Shown here: positions 15,437 through 24,702 of the stretch, piece by piece
Layout of the letters: each line of letters starts with the position of its first letter
Position numbering within the stretch: the first letter of the stretch is position 1
Origin: an uncultured Elusimicrobia bacterium
GTDB taxonomy: Bacteria > Elusimicrobiota > Elusimicrobia > Elusimicrobiales > Elusimicrobiaceae
Assembly (NCBI GenBank): GCA_947306425.1
Contig: CAMZGO010000015.1
Location: forward strand, 1 to 40,036
Direction of reading: 5' to 3'
Length of the DNA: 40,036 nucleotides
The notes under the pieces: model-generated
The model's input: the letters and a program-made list of their open reading frames with translations, nothing else
Databases searched by the model: none
Told to the model about the DNA's origin: nothing
Made by a program: the position numbers and the translations under genes

Positions 15437-17134
15437 TTAAAACTCGACATGACAACTCAGCCCGCGACCGCCATCGGACGCGTACGAGGCAGACGAGGCA
15501 CTGTTGAAAAAACGACAACGGGGACCAGTGTACCCACCGTCAGCCCAACGACCACCGGCAAGCACAACGTATGCTGAGCCGTACTGTTGTCCTTTATTAC
15601 CGCTACCGTCCGGAGCCGACCAACCTGAGCCGCCTCCTCCGATTAAGCCCTTAGTAAATTGCCATTGGAGGCCGCAACCCTCCTCAATAAAGTATTTAGA
15701 AATCATACGTTTACCGGCCGTATCTGAGTGTCCCCCTGTTGTATCCGGAGACGGTTGAGCGGCACCGGCTACGGCTGTCTTATAATTCGACATATCCATA
15801 CATACCGAAAATTCATCTTGTCCTATCATCTCTGAGGATACGGTAAATAAATCCTCAACAAAGTCATGATAAGTTCTTGTATGAGTTCTTGTTGCTCCAT
15901 ATACTGAGCCTGTTAATGAGCCTGTACCGGAGTTATTATATATAAAACACCATTTACGTAAAACATCAACGTATGCTTTTCCGGCGTTACCTCCATTTGC
16001 TTTAAAATTATAAGCCCAAACTGAGTTAGGGATAATATCCCCGGCGTCATAACCGGCCGCCGGATGATCCGCTTGAGGAGCATTAGCGGCCGTTACTCCT
16101 ACACAAAGAGTATGAAAACCGCCTAACTTACGAGATGTGTACTCGTCATAGTCAGCCGGATATGTAGAGTTTAGAGATACTTTCCACTCAAATACCTCAT
16201 TAACACTATCCCAACAAAGATATATGTAATAATCTTTACCGGCCGTTAATGCTGAGCCTGTATCTAATGCTGATACGACATCAAGAGTAACATTATTCTT
16301 TTGTATATAATATTTTTTGGTTAAGTCCTGTAACTCTAACAAAGCAAATACCGGGCCTTTAATTATAACCTTTTGATGTTCTGCTCCGGCATTTGTGATA
16401 AACGGAGTATTATACGCCTCAAAAGATTTTAAAGGCATATTAACTAAATCGCCCTCATCATTTCTGGCCCAATAGGTTAAATCCTCCTCCTCCGGAATTA
16501 CGCCTAAAGCGGCATTAACTAAATCGGATATTTCGCCTTTTATACCCTCACACTTATCCTTTAAGTCTGAGCAATCATCTTTTAAGTCCTCACAATCGTC
16601 TCTAATGCTATCAACTTCTTCTACTAAGTCATCCGGATTAGTTTCACAATTTTTAAGTGTCGCAACATTATCCTCAACTTCCCAATATGTAGCCTTACCG
16701 TCTTGAGGGGTATCAAATATAACATCCGTAATATTTGAAAATGTTGGAGTTTTAACCGCCCTATCAACTTGCTCTTGTAATTGCTGATCTATCATGCAAG
16801 CCCTATCAAGAGCGTTTTCAATGGTTTTCTCAACATATTCCGTATCAACCGGAATATTAGCCGGCTGAGTAATATCTATTACCCTATATATTCCGGCTTG
16901 TTCATCAACCGTAGGCGCTACCGTAAAGGTAACAGTACCACCGTCTCCAACTTTGTTAATCGTTACGGTATAATCAGTATTTAATACTAACGGATCGCCC
17001 GTTTCCCCTGTCTCTTTTGTAATTTTATAAACCCTTAAATCGGTTTCTTTAAAAATTTTAAAAGAGAAATCAAAAGCAACTGTTACACCGTCCCCGTCTT
17101 GTAATGTTTTGTTTGTACTATTCGTTACCGACAT
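15437..17134 (-). CDS. Tail fibre / receptor-binding protein, DGR target
   Basis: The 565-residue protein is the DGR-diversified tail fibre. Residues 1-130 resemble the T7 gp17-type tail-fibre N-terminal domain that attaches to the tail (GDGVTVAFDFSFKIFKETDL, then a Pro-rich VDTEYVEKTIENALDRACMI helix). Residues ~170-200 form an acidic coiled coil (DDCEDLKDDCSDLKDKCEGI). The C-terminal ~130 residues have the look of a C-type lectin-like DGR variable domain, ending GGRWADGGYTGPRCRFFNSA and GGRGLSCHVEF. Residues ~523-560 are encoded by the variable repeat. AAAGGAGG precedes the ATG. It should bind the host receptor and change specificity through the DGR. Confidence 0.92.
   Translation of the reverse strand: MSVTNSTNKTLQDGDGVTVAFDFSFKIFKETDLRVYKITKETGETGDPLVLNTDYTVTINKVGDGGTVTFTVAPTVDEQAGIYRVIDITQPANIPVDTEYVEKTIENALDRACMIDQQLQEQVDRAVKTPTFSNITDVIFDTPQDGKATYWEVEDNVATLKNCETNPDDLVEEVDSIRDDCEDLKDDCSDLKDKCEGIKGEISDLVNAALGVIPEEEDLTYWARNDEGDLVNMPLKSFEAYNTPFITNAGAEHQKVIIKGPVFALLELQDLTKKYYIQKNNVTLDVVSALDTGSALTAGKDYYIYLCWDSVNEVFEWKVSLNSTYPADYDEYTSRKLGGFHTLCVGVTAANAPQADHPAAGYDAGDIIPNSVWAYNFKANGGNAGKAYVDVLRKWCFIYNNSGTGSLTGSVYGATRTHTRTYHDFVEDLFTVSSEMIGQDEFSVCMDMSNYKTAVAGAAQPSPDTTGGHSDTAGKRMISKYFIEEGCGLQWQFTKGLIGGGGSGWSAPDGSGNKGQQYGSAYVVLAGGRWADGGYTGPRCRFFNSASSASYASDGGRGLSCHVEF
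15456..15567 (-). repeat. DGR variable repeat (VR)
   Basis: The recipient copy, at the 3' end of the tail-fibre gene and ending 19 bp before its stop codon. Relative to the TR, 16 of 25 template adenines are replaced (in plus-strand terms T to C, G or A), and no other base differs over 112 bp. The central stretch 15512-15540 has no changes. Confidence 0.95.
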
Positions 17135-17145
17135 ATTGACCTCCT

Positions 17146-20100
17146 TTATTCGTCATCCTCGTCATAGTTATCCTCATCATCATCTTTAGCCTTACTGCCT
17201 CCTTTTTTCTCAATTACATAAGGAGACCAACCGGCAAATAGTTTTATTAAATTACCATACTCGCCTTTTTCTGCATACTTAGGCCCTTTATCGCTAAAGT
17301 CGATAACAGGCTTTAAGTTAATACCGGATAACGGCGCTACTTCTTTTGTCAATGTTAAAATACATTCCCAAATATCCTCAGCCTCAATTTCCTCCGGCTT
17401 AATTTTCTTAAATGCTTTTTCTATACTTTGAAATGGTTTCATAAGAGCCGTATCAAAGTTTCCAAAATTATCAACCTTTTTACCGTTTATCCTCATAGCG
17501 GCCCAAAATGCCGTACTCAATAAATCCCCTACAATCGGATAAACATTAAACGGGCCTAAAACTGTTGCTCTTAATTGATCGTCATCATCCCATGCCATAC
17601 CGTTTGTAATGAACTGTACGAGGTTAGGGAGTATGATGTGCATAATAGCAATAGTCTTAGCGGCTTGTACTATGTCCTCTTTTCTACCGCTTACGATAGC
17701 GTCTCTTATCGCATGTAATTCAGCCCTCGCCTGTTTCATCTGATCGGATGTAAACATAACCAAAGCCTTTTGAAATACGTTATTACTTCTCTGCCATGCT
17801 GATAATTGATCTACATGTCCGGATTGTTGATATTTGTCAGCGGCTCTCTCAAAGGCCTCCATAGCCATTTTCTCACTACCGGTATTTTTTAAGGTACTTT
17901 GGTAAACCGTCCAACCGCCCATTATAATACTCCATTTATCCCCAAATTGAGTAAACCAAAACATCCATTGTCTCAATCCATGCATTTTGGTAAACAAGTG
18001 GAATTGATTAGAGCGCATTAAGTCTCTCATCTCCATACTCAAAGCGTCAGCCCTATCCTTTAGAAAATCCGATTTAGATAATGTCTCAACCGCCCTTTGA
18101 GGATTTTTAAAGAAATCAGCAAGTCCCATAGCAAAATCTTTAGCGGAAATATCATTAGCGAAAACTCCGATAGCCGTCATCTGCTTTAACGCTATCTGAG
18201 CCTTAATACCTAATAAACCTCCCTGTAAATATGTTCTATATTTATTAAGGCCTCTTAATTCCGCTCTTGCCGTCTCTATGCCGTCTCTCTTTATATCGTT
18301 TATAAATTGATCTACGACTCCTAAAATACTGTCCCCGTATTTATTTATAATTTTGTCCCTAATTTCTTTATTCTTAAATATCGTATCCATGTCAGTAACG
18401 AGGCTATCCATAGCGATAAAATGCTCATTTTGGGATATATGATCCGCTAAACATATCATATCGTTTTGTGGAGCAATAGCCGTCTTAACATTGGTACGGG
18501 CTTTATATGATGACGGTTGCATACTTAACCGGAATAATACCTCATTCCTCCAATCATAACCGTCCTGTATTTCTTTTGAGGACCTTTTGATAGGAGAATA
18601 AAACTCATTAGCCGGCATATCCATACCGTATTTTTCTCTATAAAATTCATTAGTATATTTTCCGTACTCTTTATAAAATTGTAACTGCCAATCAGCAAAA
18701 GCCTTATCCTCCGGAGTTAAAAACTCATTGATTAGACTTTGAGTTGATTTTTGAGTAGCCGATACATCCTCATCAAAAGTATATTTATTACCCTCAACAA
18801 AAGACTCTCTAAGTGTAGGATCTTTCATTTCCATGTAAAGTTTACGAGCCTCAGCCCTACTCATCTGTAATGTTACGGTTTCGCCGTCTTGATTTACGTA
18901 TTCTCCGACATCAACTATAACCCCGTCCTCATTACATTTTTTCAAAAACTGTCTATCGTTTTTAAGTCCGTAAATATTTTTAAATGACTCATTAACTTTT
19001 TTAGTAGCCGTCATAATGCCATGTATCTTTTTCATTTTAGCCGGGAATATATCTAACATCTTTTGCAATTTATGGGCTTTATCATCTAAAGACAAAGTGT
19101 GCATTAAGCCCTCCCACCCGTCAAAGGTATGGCCCAATGTTCTCAAAAATTGAGAGAATACTTTTTTAAATCCCGGAGCCTTACGATCGACTACAATCTC
19201 TCCGGCGTCTCCCTCAATAGATTTTATAGCCTCGGATACAATTTGCTCTTTATGTTCTCTCTTAGCCTCTGCTTTTAATTCAGCCGCTACTTTACCGTCC
19301 ACGATTAACATTTTAAGCATACGGGCCAACGGTAATAAATCCTTAGCCGATTTTTCATTTAAGCCGCTAAAATTATACAAAGCCCTAATTTTAGATATTT
19401 CATCCTCTGTTAAATCTCTGTCCTTAGCCTCGTCAAAAATTTTCTCAATTTCAGCATAAGCCTCCTCAGTTGTTAATCCTGTTGCCTCTTTGATATTATC
19501 CAAAACTTTTTGTATATCCGCCGTAAATTTACCTACCGGAGTCTTACCCCCCTTTTTAGGTTTAGCCTGTTTCAAAAGTTTATCAATATATTTCAACGCG
19601 CCTTTTTTGTTAGCCCTCTCCTCTAACTCTCCGATTTTTTGTATAAGGCCCGGTAAAGCCTTTTGTAATTTTTCTTGAGAGTTAATATCCCTCAACGTAG
19701 TTAAAAATTTTGCCTTATCACTATTAGGCATATCAGAATTTTTAATAAGCGAAAGAGCCGTATTTTGTACGTCTCTAATTTCCCTACGAGTTAATCTCGC
19801 TCCTGTTTTTAAAGCATTAGCGATAGCCCTCATAGTTCTTTTCAAAGCCCCTAAGCGTTGGTTTTTATATTGTTTAACAGACATATCAATTTGTCCGTTT
19901 TCATCAATAACACCCTCGCTTAATCCGGCTCTCTCCTCATCTAAGGCCGCTCTCTTTTCAGACAGAGTATCAGCCTCTTTAATAGCATTTTCCACGTCCT
20001 CATTTAAGGCCAAACGCTGAGACTCTAAATCTTTTATATTATTTTGTAGAGCCTTAATCGTTTTCTTATTTTTAGCAATAGTGGTTTTAATCTCGGCCTT

Positions 20101-22068
20101 ATCTGTGTCTATCTCGGTGGTTTTCAACGCCTCGTCTAATTCCGCGTTCTCTTTTTCTAACTCGTTTATTTTCTCTTGTAATTTATCTTGTTTTTCCTCT
20201 ATCTTAGTTCTTTTTTCTCTTGCCTTATCCTCTTTAACTTGAGCCTTTTCAATATCGTTATCGAGGTCTCTAATTTCTTTTGTTAATTCTTTTTCTCTTG
20301 CCTTACTTGATTTTTCCTCTATATCGGTTTTTTCTTTTTCCTCAAATTCAGCAATAGCAATATCCGCTAACTCTTGCTTTTCCTCAGTAGTTAGCGTTTC
20401 TTTATTTTTAATCTTTTGTTGTAACTCCTCTTTCCGGGCCTGTCTGTTAGTAGTTTGATTTTCTTGTTCAGACATTTTAGCACTCGTATTTACCATTTCC
20501 TCTTTAATAAGGTTTTGGTAATCTTGCTCATATTTGATCTCGTCTTTTAATTCTGATAATCTGCTTTGCTCATCCGGAGATAAATTTTTCTTTTTGCTCA
20601 AAGAGTTATATTCGCTTTGCATAGACTCTAAATGTTCATTACTTAAATCTAATTCAGACTCTAACTCGGACATTGTATTTTGCCCCTCTGCGACCGTATC
20701 AAAAGAGATACCTCCCTGTAATACTAAATCCCCTGTGGTAATTGCCTTACCCTCTGATAAGTCTTGTATGTTTTGCTCAATTTCTGCTTTAGTACCTATC
20801 TCTCCTCCGGAGCCTTTAACACTTCCGACATTAGCATTATAAACATCAAACGGAGTAGATACTAAACCCATAAGAGCCATAGCGGCCGCCGTCTGAGGCC
20901 CTGTTTTAGTTATAATGTTTTTCCAATCCTCAGCCGTAGGCTTAGCGCTTTCAACACTATCGGCTTGAGCCGCTAATAAAGTCATTGTATTAGATACGAC
21001 ATCCTGTAACATTTCTGTACTAACTTCCGTACCCATTCTTTTAAAATATTCTTTTGTAACTTTTGTAATAGCACTACTTAACATCTTTTTAGCCGTAGGA
21101 CTATTTTTAACGCCGTCCCATAACATTTTAGCGGCCGCTTTTTTAGCGGCACCCTTTATAGGAGCCGTCATTACACCAAAACTACATACCTCTAAAAGCC
21201 CGTTAAGAATACCACCGGATATACCGGCTACCTTAGCGGTTTTATCATCAATACCTTTTTCTCTTAAATCCATGTATAAATTCATACCCTCAACATCAAT
21301 AGAGGTATGAAAAGTACCTAAGAGCATACCATTACTGATACCCTCAACAACACCGACTACGGTACCTCCAATACGTCCGGCTCCGGCTCCAACGGCGGTA
21401 CCTCCGCCCGGCTCGACAACCGTACCGGCTCCGGCTCCGGCTATTTGTCCCTGTAACCCTCTTATCCCTACTGATACGGGTACAGTTGCGAGAGAATATG
21501 CCGCACCTTTTTTAAGTCCCTCTCCATAAAAAGGTAACATCTGAGCGGCCTCCCCAAACATAGTCTTAAAAGGATTAGCCCTAAATTTAGCAAAAGAAAA
21601 TTCCGGGGCCTCTGTAATTCCGTATTTGTCTAAAATTTCAGAGTGCCGGCTTTGAGTTAATGCTTTGGCGTCCTCGATAGACATTTTACCGGACCATACT
21701 TGCTTTGCTAAGTCGGCCCGATATTGAGTCATATTACCCATATCGAATTTTATTTTAGCCTCATCCCAAACGCCTAAATTTTTTGTTTTAGCCGCCTCCT
21801 CATCATAAGGCTCTAAGTTATTCCAATCAATATCGTTGTTAGAGTTTTGACCGTAACCGTTTTCATCAATAGGTACAAGATTATTATAGTCAATAACCTC
21901 ATCTTGGTATTGAGAGTCATCCGGAGGTAAATCTTGAGACTCCGGTAAAACATTAGGGACAGGAGGTAAAGCCTCCATATCCATACTATCATTTATTGCA
22001 TTTAAACTATTTGCGTCAATCGGATCTAAACCGTTAAAGTCTATATCCGGATTATATTCATTATCCAT
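17146..22068 (-). CDS. Giant internal virion (ejection) protein, T7 gp16-like role
   Basis: At 1640 residues this is the largest gene product. Its N-terminus is acidic with repeated DY/WNNLEPxDE-type motifs (for example DIDWNNLEPYDEE and VIDYNNLVPIDEN). Residues ~185-420 hold several Gly/Ala-rich hydrophobic segments that could cross membranes. Residues ~440-740 form a very long coiled coil. The C-terminal ~550 residues are a globular part with many aromatics (WMFWFTQFGDKWSIIMGGW), ending in an acidic tail (KAKDDDEDNYDEDDE). Position after the gp14- and gp15-like genes and its size point to the protein ejected with the DNA to form a trans-envelope channel. I see no clear lytic transglycosylase motif. 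Confidence 0.75.
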   Translation of the reverse strand: MDNEYNPDIDFNGLDPIDANSLNAINDSMDMEALPPVPNVLPESQDLPPDDSQYQDEVIDYNNLVPIDENGYGQNSNNDIDWNNLEPYDEEAAKTKNLGVWDEAKIKFDMGNMTQYRADLAKQVWSGKMSIEDAKALTQSRHSEILDKYGITEAPEFSFAKFRANPFKTMFGEAAQMLPFYGEGLKKGAAYSLATVPVSVGIRGLQGQIAGAGAGTVVEPGGGTAVGAGAGRIGGTVVGVVEGISNGMLLGTFHTSIDVEGMNLYMDLREKGIDDKTAKVAGISGGILNGLLEVCSFGVMTAPIKGAAKKAAAKMLWDGVKNSPTAKKMLSSAITKVTKEYFKRMGTEVSTEMLQDVVSNTMTLLAAQADSVESAKPTAEDWKNIITKTGPQTAAAMALMGLVSTPFDVYNANVGSVKGSGGEIGTKAEIEQNIQDLSEGKAITTGDLVLQGGISFDTVAEGQNTMSELESELDLSNEHLESMQSEYNSLSKKKNLSPDEQSRLSELKDEIKYEQDYQNLIKEEMVNTSAKMSEQENQTTNRQARKEELQQKIKNKETLTTEEKQELADIAIAEFEEKEKTDIEEKSSKAREKELTKEIRDLDNDIEKAQVKEDKAREKRTKIEEKQDKLQEKINELEKENAELDEALKTTEIDTDKAEIKTTIAKNKKTIKALQNNIKDLESQRLALNEDVENAIKEADTLSEKRAALDEERAGLSEGVIDENGQIDMSVKQYKNQRLGALKRTMRAIANALKTGARLTRREIRDVQNTALSLIKNSDMPNSDKAKFLTTLRDINSQEKLQKALPGLIQKIGELEERANKKGALKYIDKLLKQAKPKKGGKTPVGKFTADIQKVLDNIKEATGLTTEEAYAEIEKIFDEAKDRDLTEDEISKIRALYNFSGLNEKSAKDLLPLARMLKMLIVDGKVAAELKAEAKREHKEQIVSEAIKSIEGDAGEIVVDRKAPGFKKVFSQFLRTLGHTFDGWEGLMHTLSLDDKAHKLQKMLDIFPAKMKKIHGIMTATKKVNESFKNIYGLKNDRQFLKKCNEDGVIVDVGEYVNQDGETVTLQMSRAEARKLYMEMKDPTLRESFVEGNKYTFDEDVSATQKSTQSLINEFLTPEDKAFADWQLQFYKEYGKYTNEFYREKYGMDMPANEFYSPIKRSSKEIQDGYDWRNEVLFRLSMQPSSYKARTNVKTAIAPQNDMICLADHISQNEHFIAMDSLVTDMDTIFKNKEIRDKIINKYGDSILGVVDQFINDIKRDGIETARAELRGLNKYRTYLQGGLLGIKAQIALKQMTAIGVFANDISAKDFAMGLADFFKNPQRAVETLSKSDFLKDRADALSMEMRDLMRSNQFHLFTKMHGLRQWMFWFTQFGDKWSIIMGGWTVYQSTLKNTGSEKMAMEAFERAADKYQQSGHVDQLSAWQRSNNVFQKALVMFTSDQMKQARAELHAIRDAIVSGRKEDIVQAAKTIAIMHIILPNLVQFITNGMAWDDDDQLRATVLGPFNVYPIVGDLLSTAFWAAMRINGKKVDNFGNFDTALMKPFQSIEKAFKKIKPEEIEAEDIWECILTLTKEVAPLSGINLKPVIDFSDKGPKYAEKGEYGNLIKLFAGWSPYVIEKKGGSKAKDDDEDNYDEDDE

Positions 22069-23663
22069 TATTTTACAACCTCTCTACGTCCGTCCGGATA
22101 TATTCTATAAACACGTCCGCTACTTTTGTCTTTAAATAATTGTCCGTTTTTAGGAATATTCTGTAAATGTGGATTAGTTCTCTGAGTCTGTCTCGTAGTA
22201 ACCCCTTTTACAATACTTTGCATTTGAGCCTCTGTCAGAGGTTTACCCGTTTGAGCCTCTGCCCTCTCGGCCCGTTTTACAAATTCCCCTGTCATATTGT
22301 TAATAGCGTCAAGACGTTTAGCGTCATCCCCTTTATAATTTGTTTGAGCAAATTTATAAATTTGAGTGTATCCTTTGGAGTAATTATCGTCTCCCTTTAA
22401 TGTACCCTGTGGGCGTCCGAATATATCCGTACGCATATCCTTAACTCTTTTAACTCTACTTTTATTGAGTTTAATCATGTAGTTATCATATTGCTCTCCG
22501 GTAAAATACTCTCTATTTTCCTCTACTAAATTTTGAAATTTAAGTATGTCCTCTAATTCAGCATTAGGGCTAATCTTACCGCTCTTACCGGATATTCTCG
22601 CCCATTCTTTTGTAACCTTATCATGCGCTATTTGTTGATTTTTCTTAAAGTTCTCTTTCTTAGCAATTTTCTCAGACTTAGTAAATTGGGTTAATAACGC
22701 TCCTATTGTACTGTCCTTAGCCCCAATCGCTTTTAAGGCCTTTTTATCAGCCGCGTACATACTCGGAGTATATTTACCCTCTGAGGCTAATATAGTAGCA
22801 TTTTCTCTTATGTTATATGCTGATAATAAATTATTAGTCCTTGCTTGGGCGGTCTGAGCCGTTGCCATTGTCTTAGCCATTTTCTTTAAACTTAATTTTT
22901 TCTCCGGGCTTATAATAGAGTCTAAGGCTCCGGAGTCTAAAACGGCATTAACTTGATTAGGAGTCTTACGATCTAACAATCCCATAATATAAGACTCGGC
23001 TATATTCTCTTTAGCCTTTTGTATTTCTTTAACCCCTTTATTACCATAAGCCATTTTTATAGAGTCGCTTAACGGATTACCGTTAGCGTCAATATAATTA
23101 TCAAAGTTTAAACATTCAGCAAGAGTCTCTAAACTTCCGCTTTTACTTGCACGAGTCATAAGACCGTTAATCATACTATCTATTTTGCCCTGTGCATTTG
23201 CGGTATCCTGTCCGACTTGCCATGTATGTAATTCACTCAATTTTCCTCTAAAACTATTTGTGATAATTCCGGCCATTTTTTCTTTAACGGCAATATCAGT
23301 AGTGTTATCAAGTTCAGCCATTCTCGTAGCAATTAACTCTCTACCTCTTGCCTCAACATTTTTTACGGCCAACTGAGGATTATTTATATTGTTTGCTTTT
23401 TCTTCCTCGATAATGTCATACATTTCATTTTCAATAGCGATAGATCTATCATAAGCCGTCAGAGTGTCATTAACATTCTTAATTTTAGCATTGATAGCGT
23501 CCACTTCTTTTTGCTTTTCAGCCGCTAATTTAAAAGTGGTATCCGCTATTTTATCTACATTACCTTTTAAATGCCCTGTTAATTGAGCGGCTGAGTTATC
23601 AACCACTACGGGCATTATTGATGAGGCTAATTTATCTTGTGTATATTGTGGTACCTTTGCCAT
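22068..23663 (-). CDS. Internal virion protein, T7 gp15-like role
   Basis: The 531-residue protein is mainly helical and rich in Lys, Ala and Asn. It begins MAKVPQYTQDKLASSIMPVV and contains long helices (ARGRELIATRMAELDN, ENIAESYIMGLLDRKTPNQV). Its place between a gp14-like and a very large gp16-like gene supports a role as a core/ejection protein inside the capsid. Its stop codon shares a base with the ATG of the next gene (TAATG), so the two core proteins are probably made together. The ribosome binding site is AGGAGGAG. Sequence motifs alone would not prove the role. Confidence 0.7.
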   Translation of the reverse strand: MAKVPQYTQDKLASSIMPVVVDNSAAQLTGHLKGNVDKIADTTFKLAAEKQKEVDAINAKIKNVNDTLTAYDRSIAIENEMYDIIEEEKANNINNPQLAVKNVEARGRELIATRMAELDNTTDIAVKEKMAGIITNSFRGKLSELHTWQVGQDTANAQGKIDSMINGLMTRASKSGSLETLAECLNFDNYIDANGNPLSDSIKMAYGNKGVKEIQKAKENIAESYIMGLLDRKTPNQVNAVLDSGALDSIISPEKKLSLKKMAKTMATAQTAQARTNNLLSAYNIRENATILASEGKYTPSMYAADKKALKAIGAKDSTIGALLTQFTKSEKIAKKENFKKNQQIAHDKVTKEWARISGKSGKISPNAELEDILKFQNLVEENREYFTGEQYDNYMIKLNKSRVKRVKDMRTDIFGRPQGTLKGDDNYSKGYTQIYKFAQTNYKGDDAKRLDAINNMTGEFVKRAERAEAQTGKPLTEAQMQSIVKGVTTRQTQRTNPHLQNIPKNGQLFKDKSSGRVYRIYPDGRREVVK

Positions 23664-23671
23664 ATCTCCTC

Positions 23672-24259
23672 CTATGAAATTCCCGAACTCAACGGAGCAT
23701 ATACATTAGTCTTAACCCCTCCAAAAAGTGTGGCCGTACTTGATGTACCAACTGATGAACCGCTTGCCGTTGTACCCCAACTTACATTAGCGGCTTTTGT
23801 TGTACCGCCTCCCATTTTAAGTCCGGCCGCTTTTGCACTCATAGCGGTTGTTGCTACCGTAGTTAAGGCGTCAGTAAATCCACCTAACAAAGCGTTACGC
23901 CCGTTATTGAATTGTTGTTTACCTAATGATTGATAGTAACTTACTTGAGCGTTGCCCTGTAAACGTAACATATCAATTTCCTGTTGCCCTAAAACTGCCG
24001 TCTCATGCAAAATTTCTAATGGGGTACCTCTGCCGGTATCCATTCCGTTTTTAGCCATAGCCATTACTTGCTGAGCGGCCACTTTATCTATTTCACGTCT
24101 CTTTTGTTGTATCGCTAAATCGTTTTCATTTCTCGCTATTTGAGCCTGTCTCATATAAGCAATACCGGCCTCAGTATTAGCGGAGTGTTGTTGTATTCCC
24201 TGTACGATTGACATACCGGCTGATACGGCGGTTAGCGCTACTAATGCTCCTGTACTCAT
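23672..24259 (-). CDS. Internal virion core protein, T7 gp14-like
   Basis: The 195-residue protein begins MSTGALVALTAVSAGMSIVQ, a hydrophobic helix, then QHSANTEAGIAYMRQAQIAR and a helix with QQKRREIDKVAAQQVMAMAK, followed by RGTPLEILHETAVLGQQEID. This pattern (N-terminal membrane-active helix, then a long helical hairpin) is that of T7 gp14-family core proteins, which insert in the outer membrane at DNA ejection. The start at 24259 follows GAGGG and overlaps the upstream stop as ATGA. A start six codons upstream is possible but would not match the ribosome binding site. Confidence 0.8.
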   Translation of the reverse strand: MSTGALVALTAVSAGMSIVQGIQQHSANTEAGIAYMRQAQIARNENDLAIQQKRREIDKVAAQQVMAMAKNGMDTGRGTPLEILHETAVLGQQEIDMLRLQGNAQVSYYQSLGKQQFNNGRNALLGGFTDALTTVATTAMSAKAAGLKMGGGTTKAANVSWGTTASGSSVGTSSTATLFGGVKTNVYAPLSSGIS

Positions 24260-24702
24260 TCTTTTACCCTCGCCCATATATTCATATCGTTACCTAAGTT
24301 ATCGTATTTTCTAAGAGTTCCCTCTTTTTCAAATTTCAAGAATTTTAGCCAACGATTATGTAACTCATCATCTGTGGCCCTAATTTGTATCCTATGATAA
24401 CCGTTTAATATTCCGGAGTTCATAGCCTTTAAGATAGTACGAGAAAATTGGAATACGTACTCATGTAAATATTTTGACGGTAGTACCCATAATTCACATA
24501 CTCCGGGCCATAAATCTTGGACTCCCATGATAGCAATTACTCTACCCTCGCAAATTATAGTACCGGCTTTTTTGCTCATTTCAAAAACTTTCAAAGCCGT
24601 TTGAACATTAGCGAGCGTAAAAGTTGTATTCAACTCATAGTCTCTAACATCCATTACTTCTACATGTTCCGCTTTAAAAGGTATTACAATCGCTTTACTC
24701 AT
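24256..24702 (-). CDS. GNAT-fold phage protein, DUF2833 / T7 gp13-like
   Basis: The 148-residue product resembles the T7 gp13 (internal virion protein A, DUF2833) family, which has an acetyltransferase-like fold. It shows an N-terminal strand (IVIPFKAEHVEVMDVRDYE), CEGRVIAIMGVQDLWPGVCE, and a WLKFLKFEKEGTLRKYD C-terminal block like GNAT proteins. In T7 it helps assemble virions. It lies between the tail nozzle and gp14-like genes, as in T7. The ATG at 24702 follows GGAGACTATTG and overlaps the upstream gene by 8 nt. Confidence 0.8.
   Translation of the reverse strand: MSKAIVIPFKAEHVEVMDVRDYELNTTFTLANVQTALKVFEMSKKAGTIICEGRVIAIMGVQDLWPGVCELWVLPSKYLHEYVFQFSRTILKAMNSGILNGYHRIQIRATDDELHNRWLKFLKFEKEGTLRKYDNLGNDMNIWARVKE

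Noticed and set aside
15150-15518. Open frame of 122 codons through the template repeat
   Set aside because: It starts inside the VR and runs through the TR; the frame is open because the TR mirrors the coding VR. No good ribosome binding site. Treated as template RNA.
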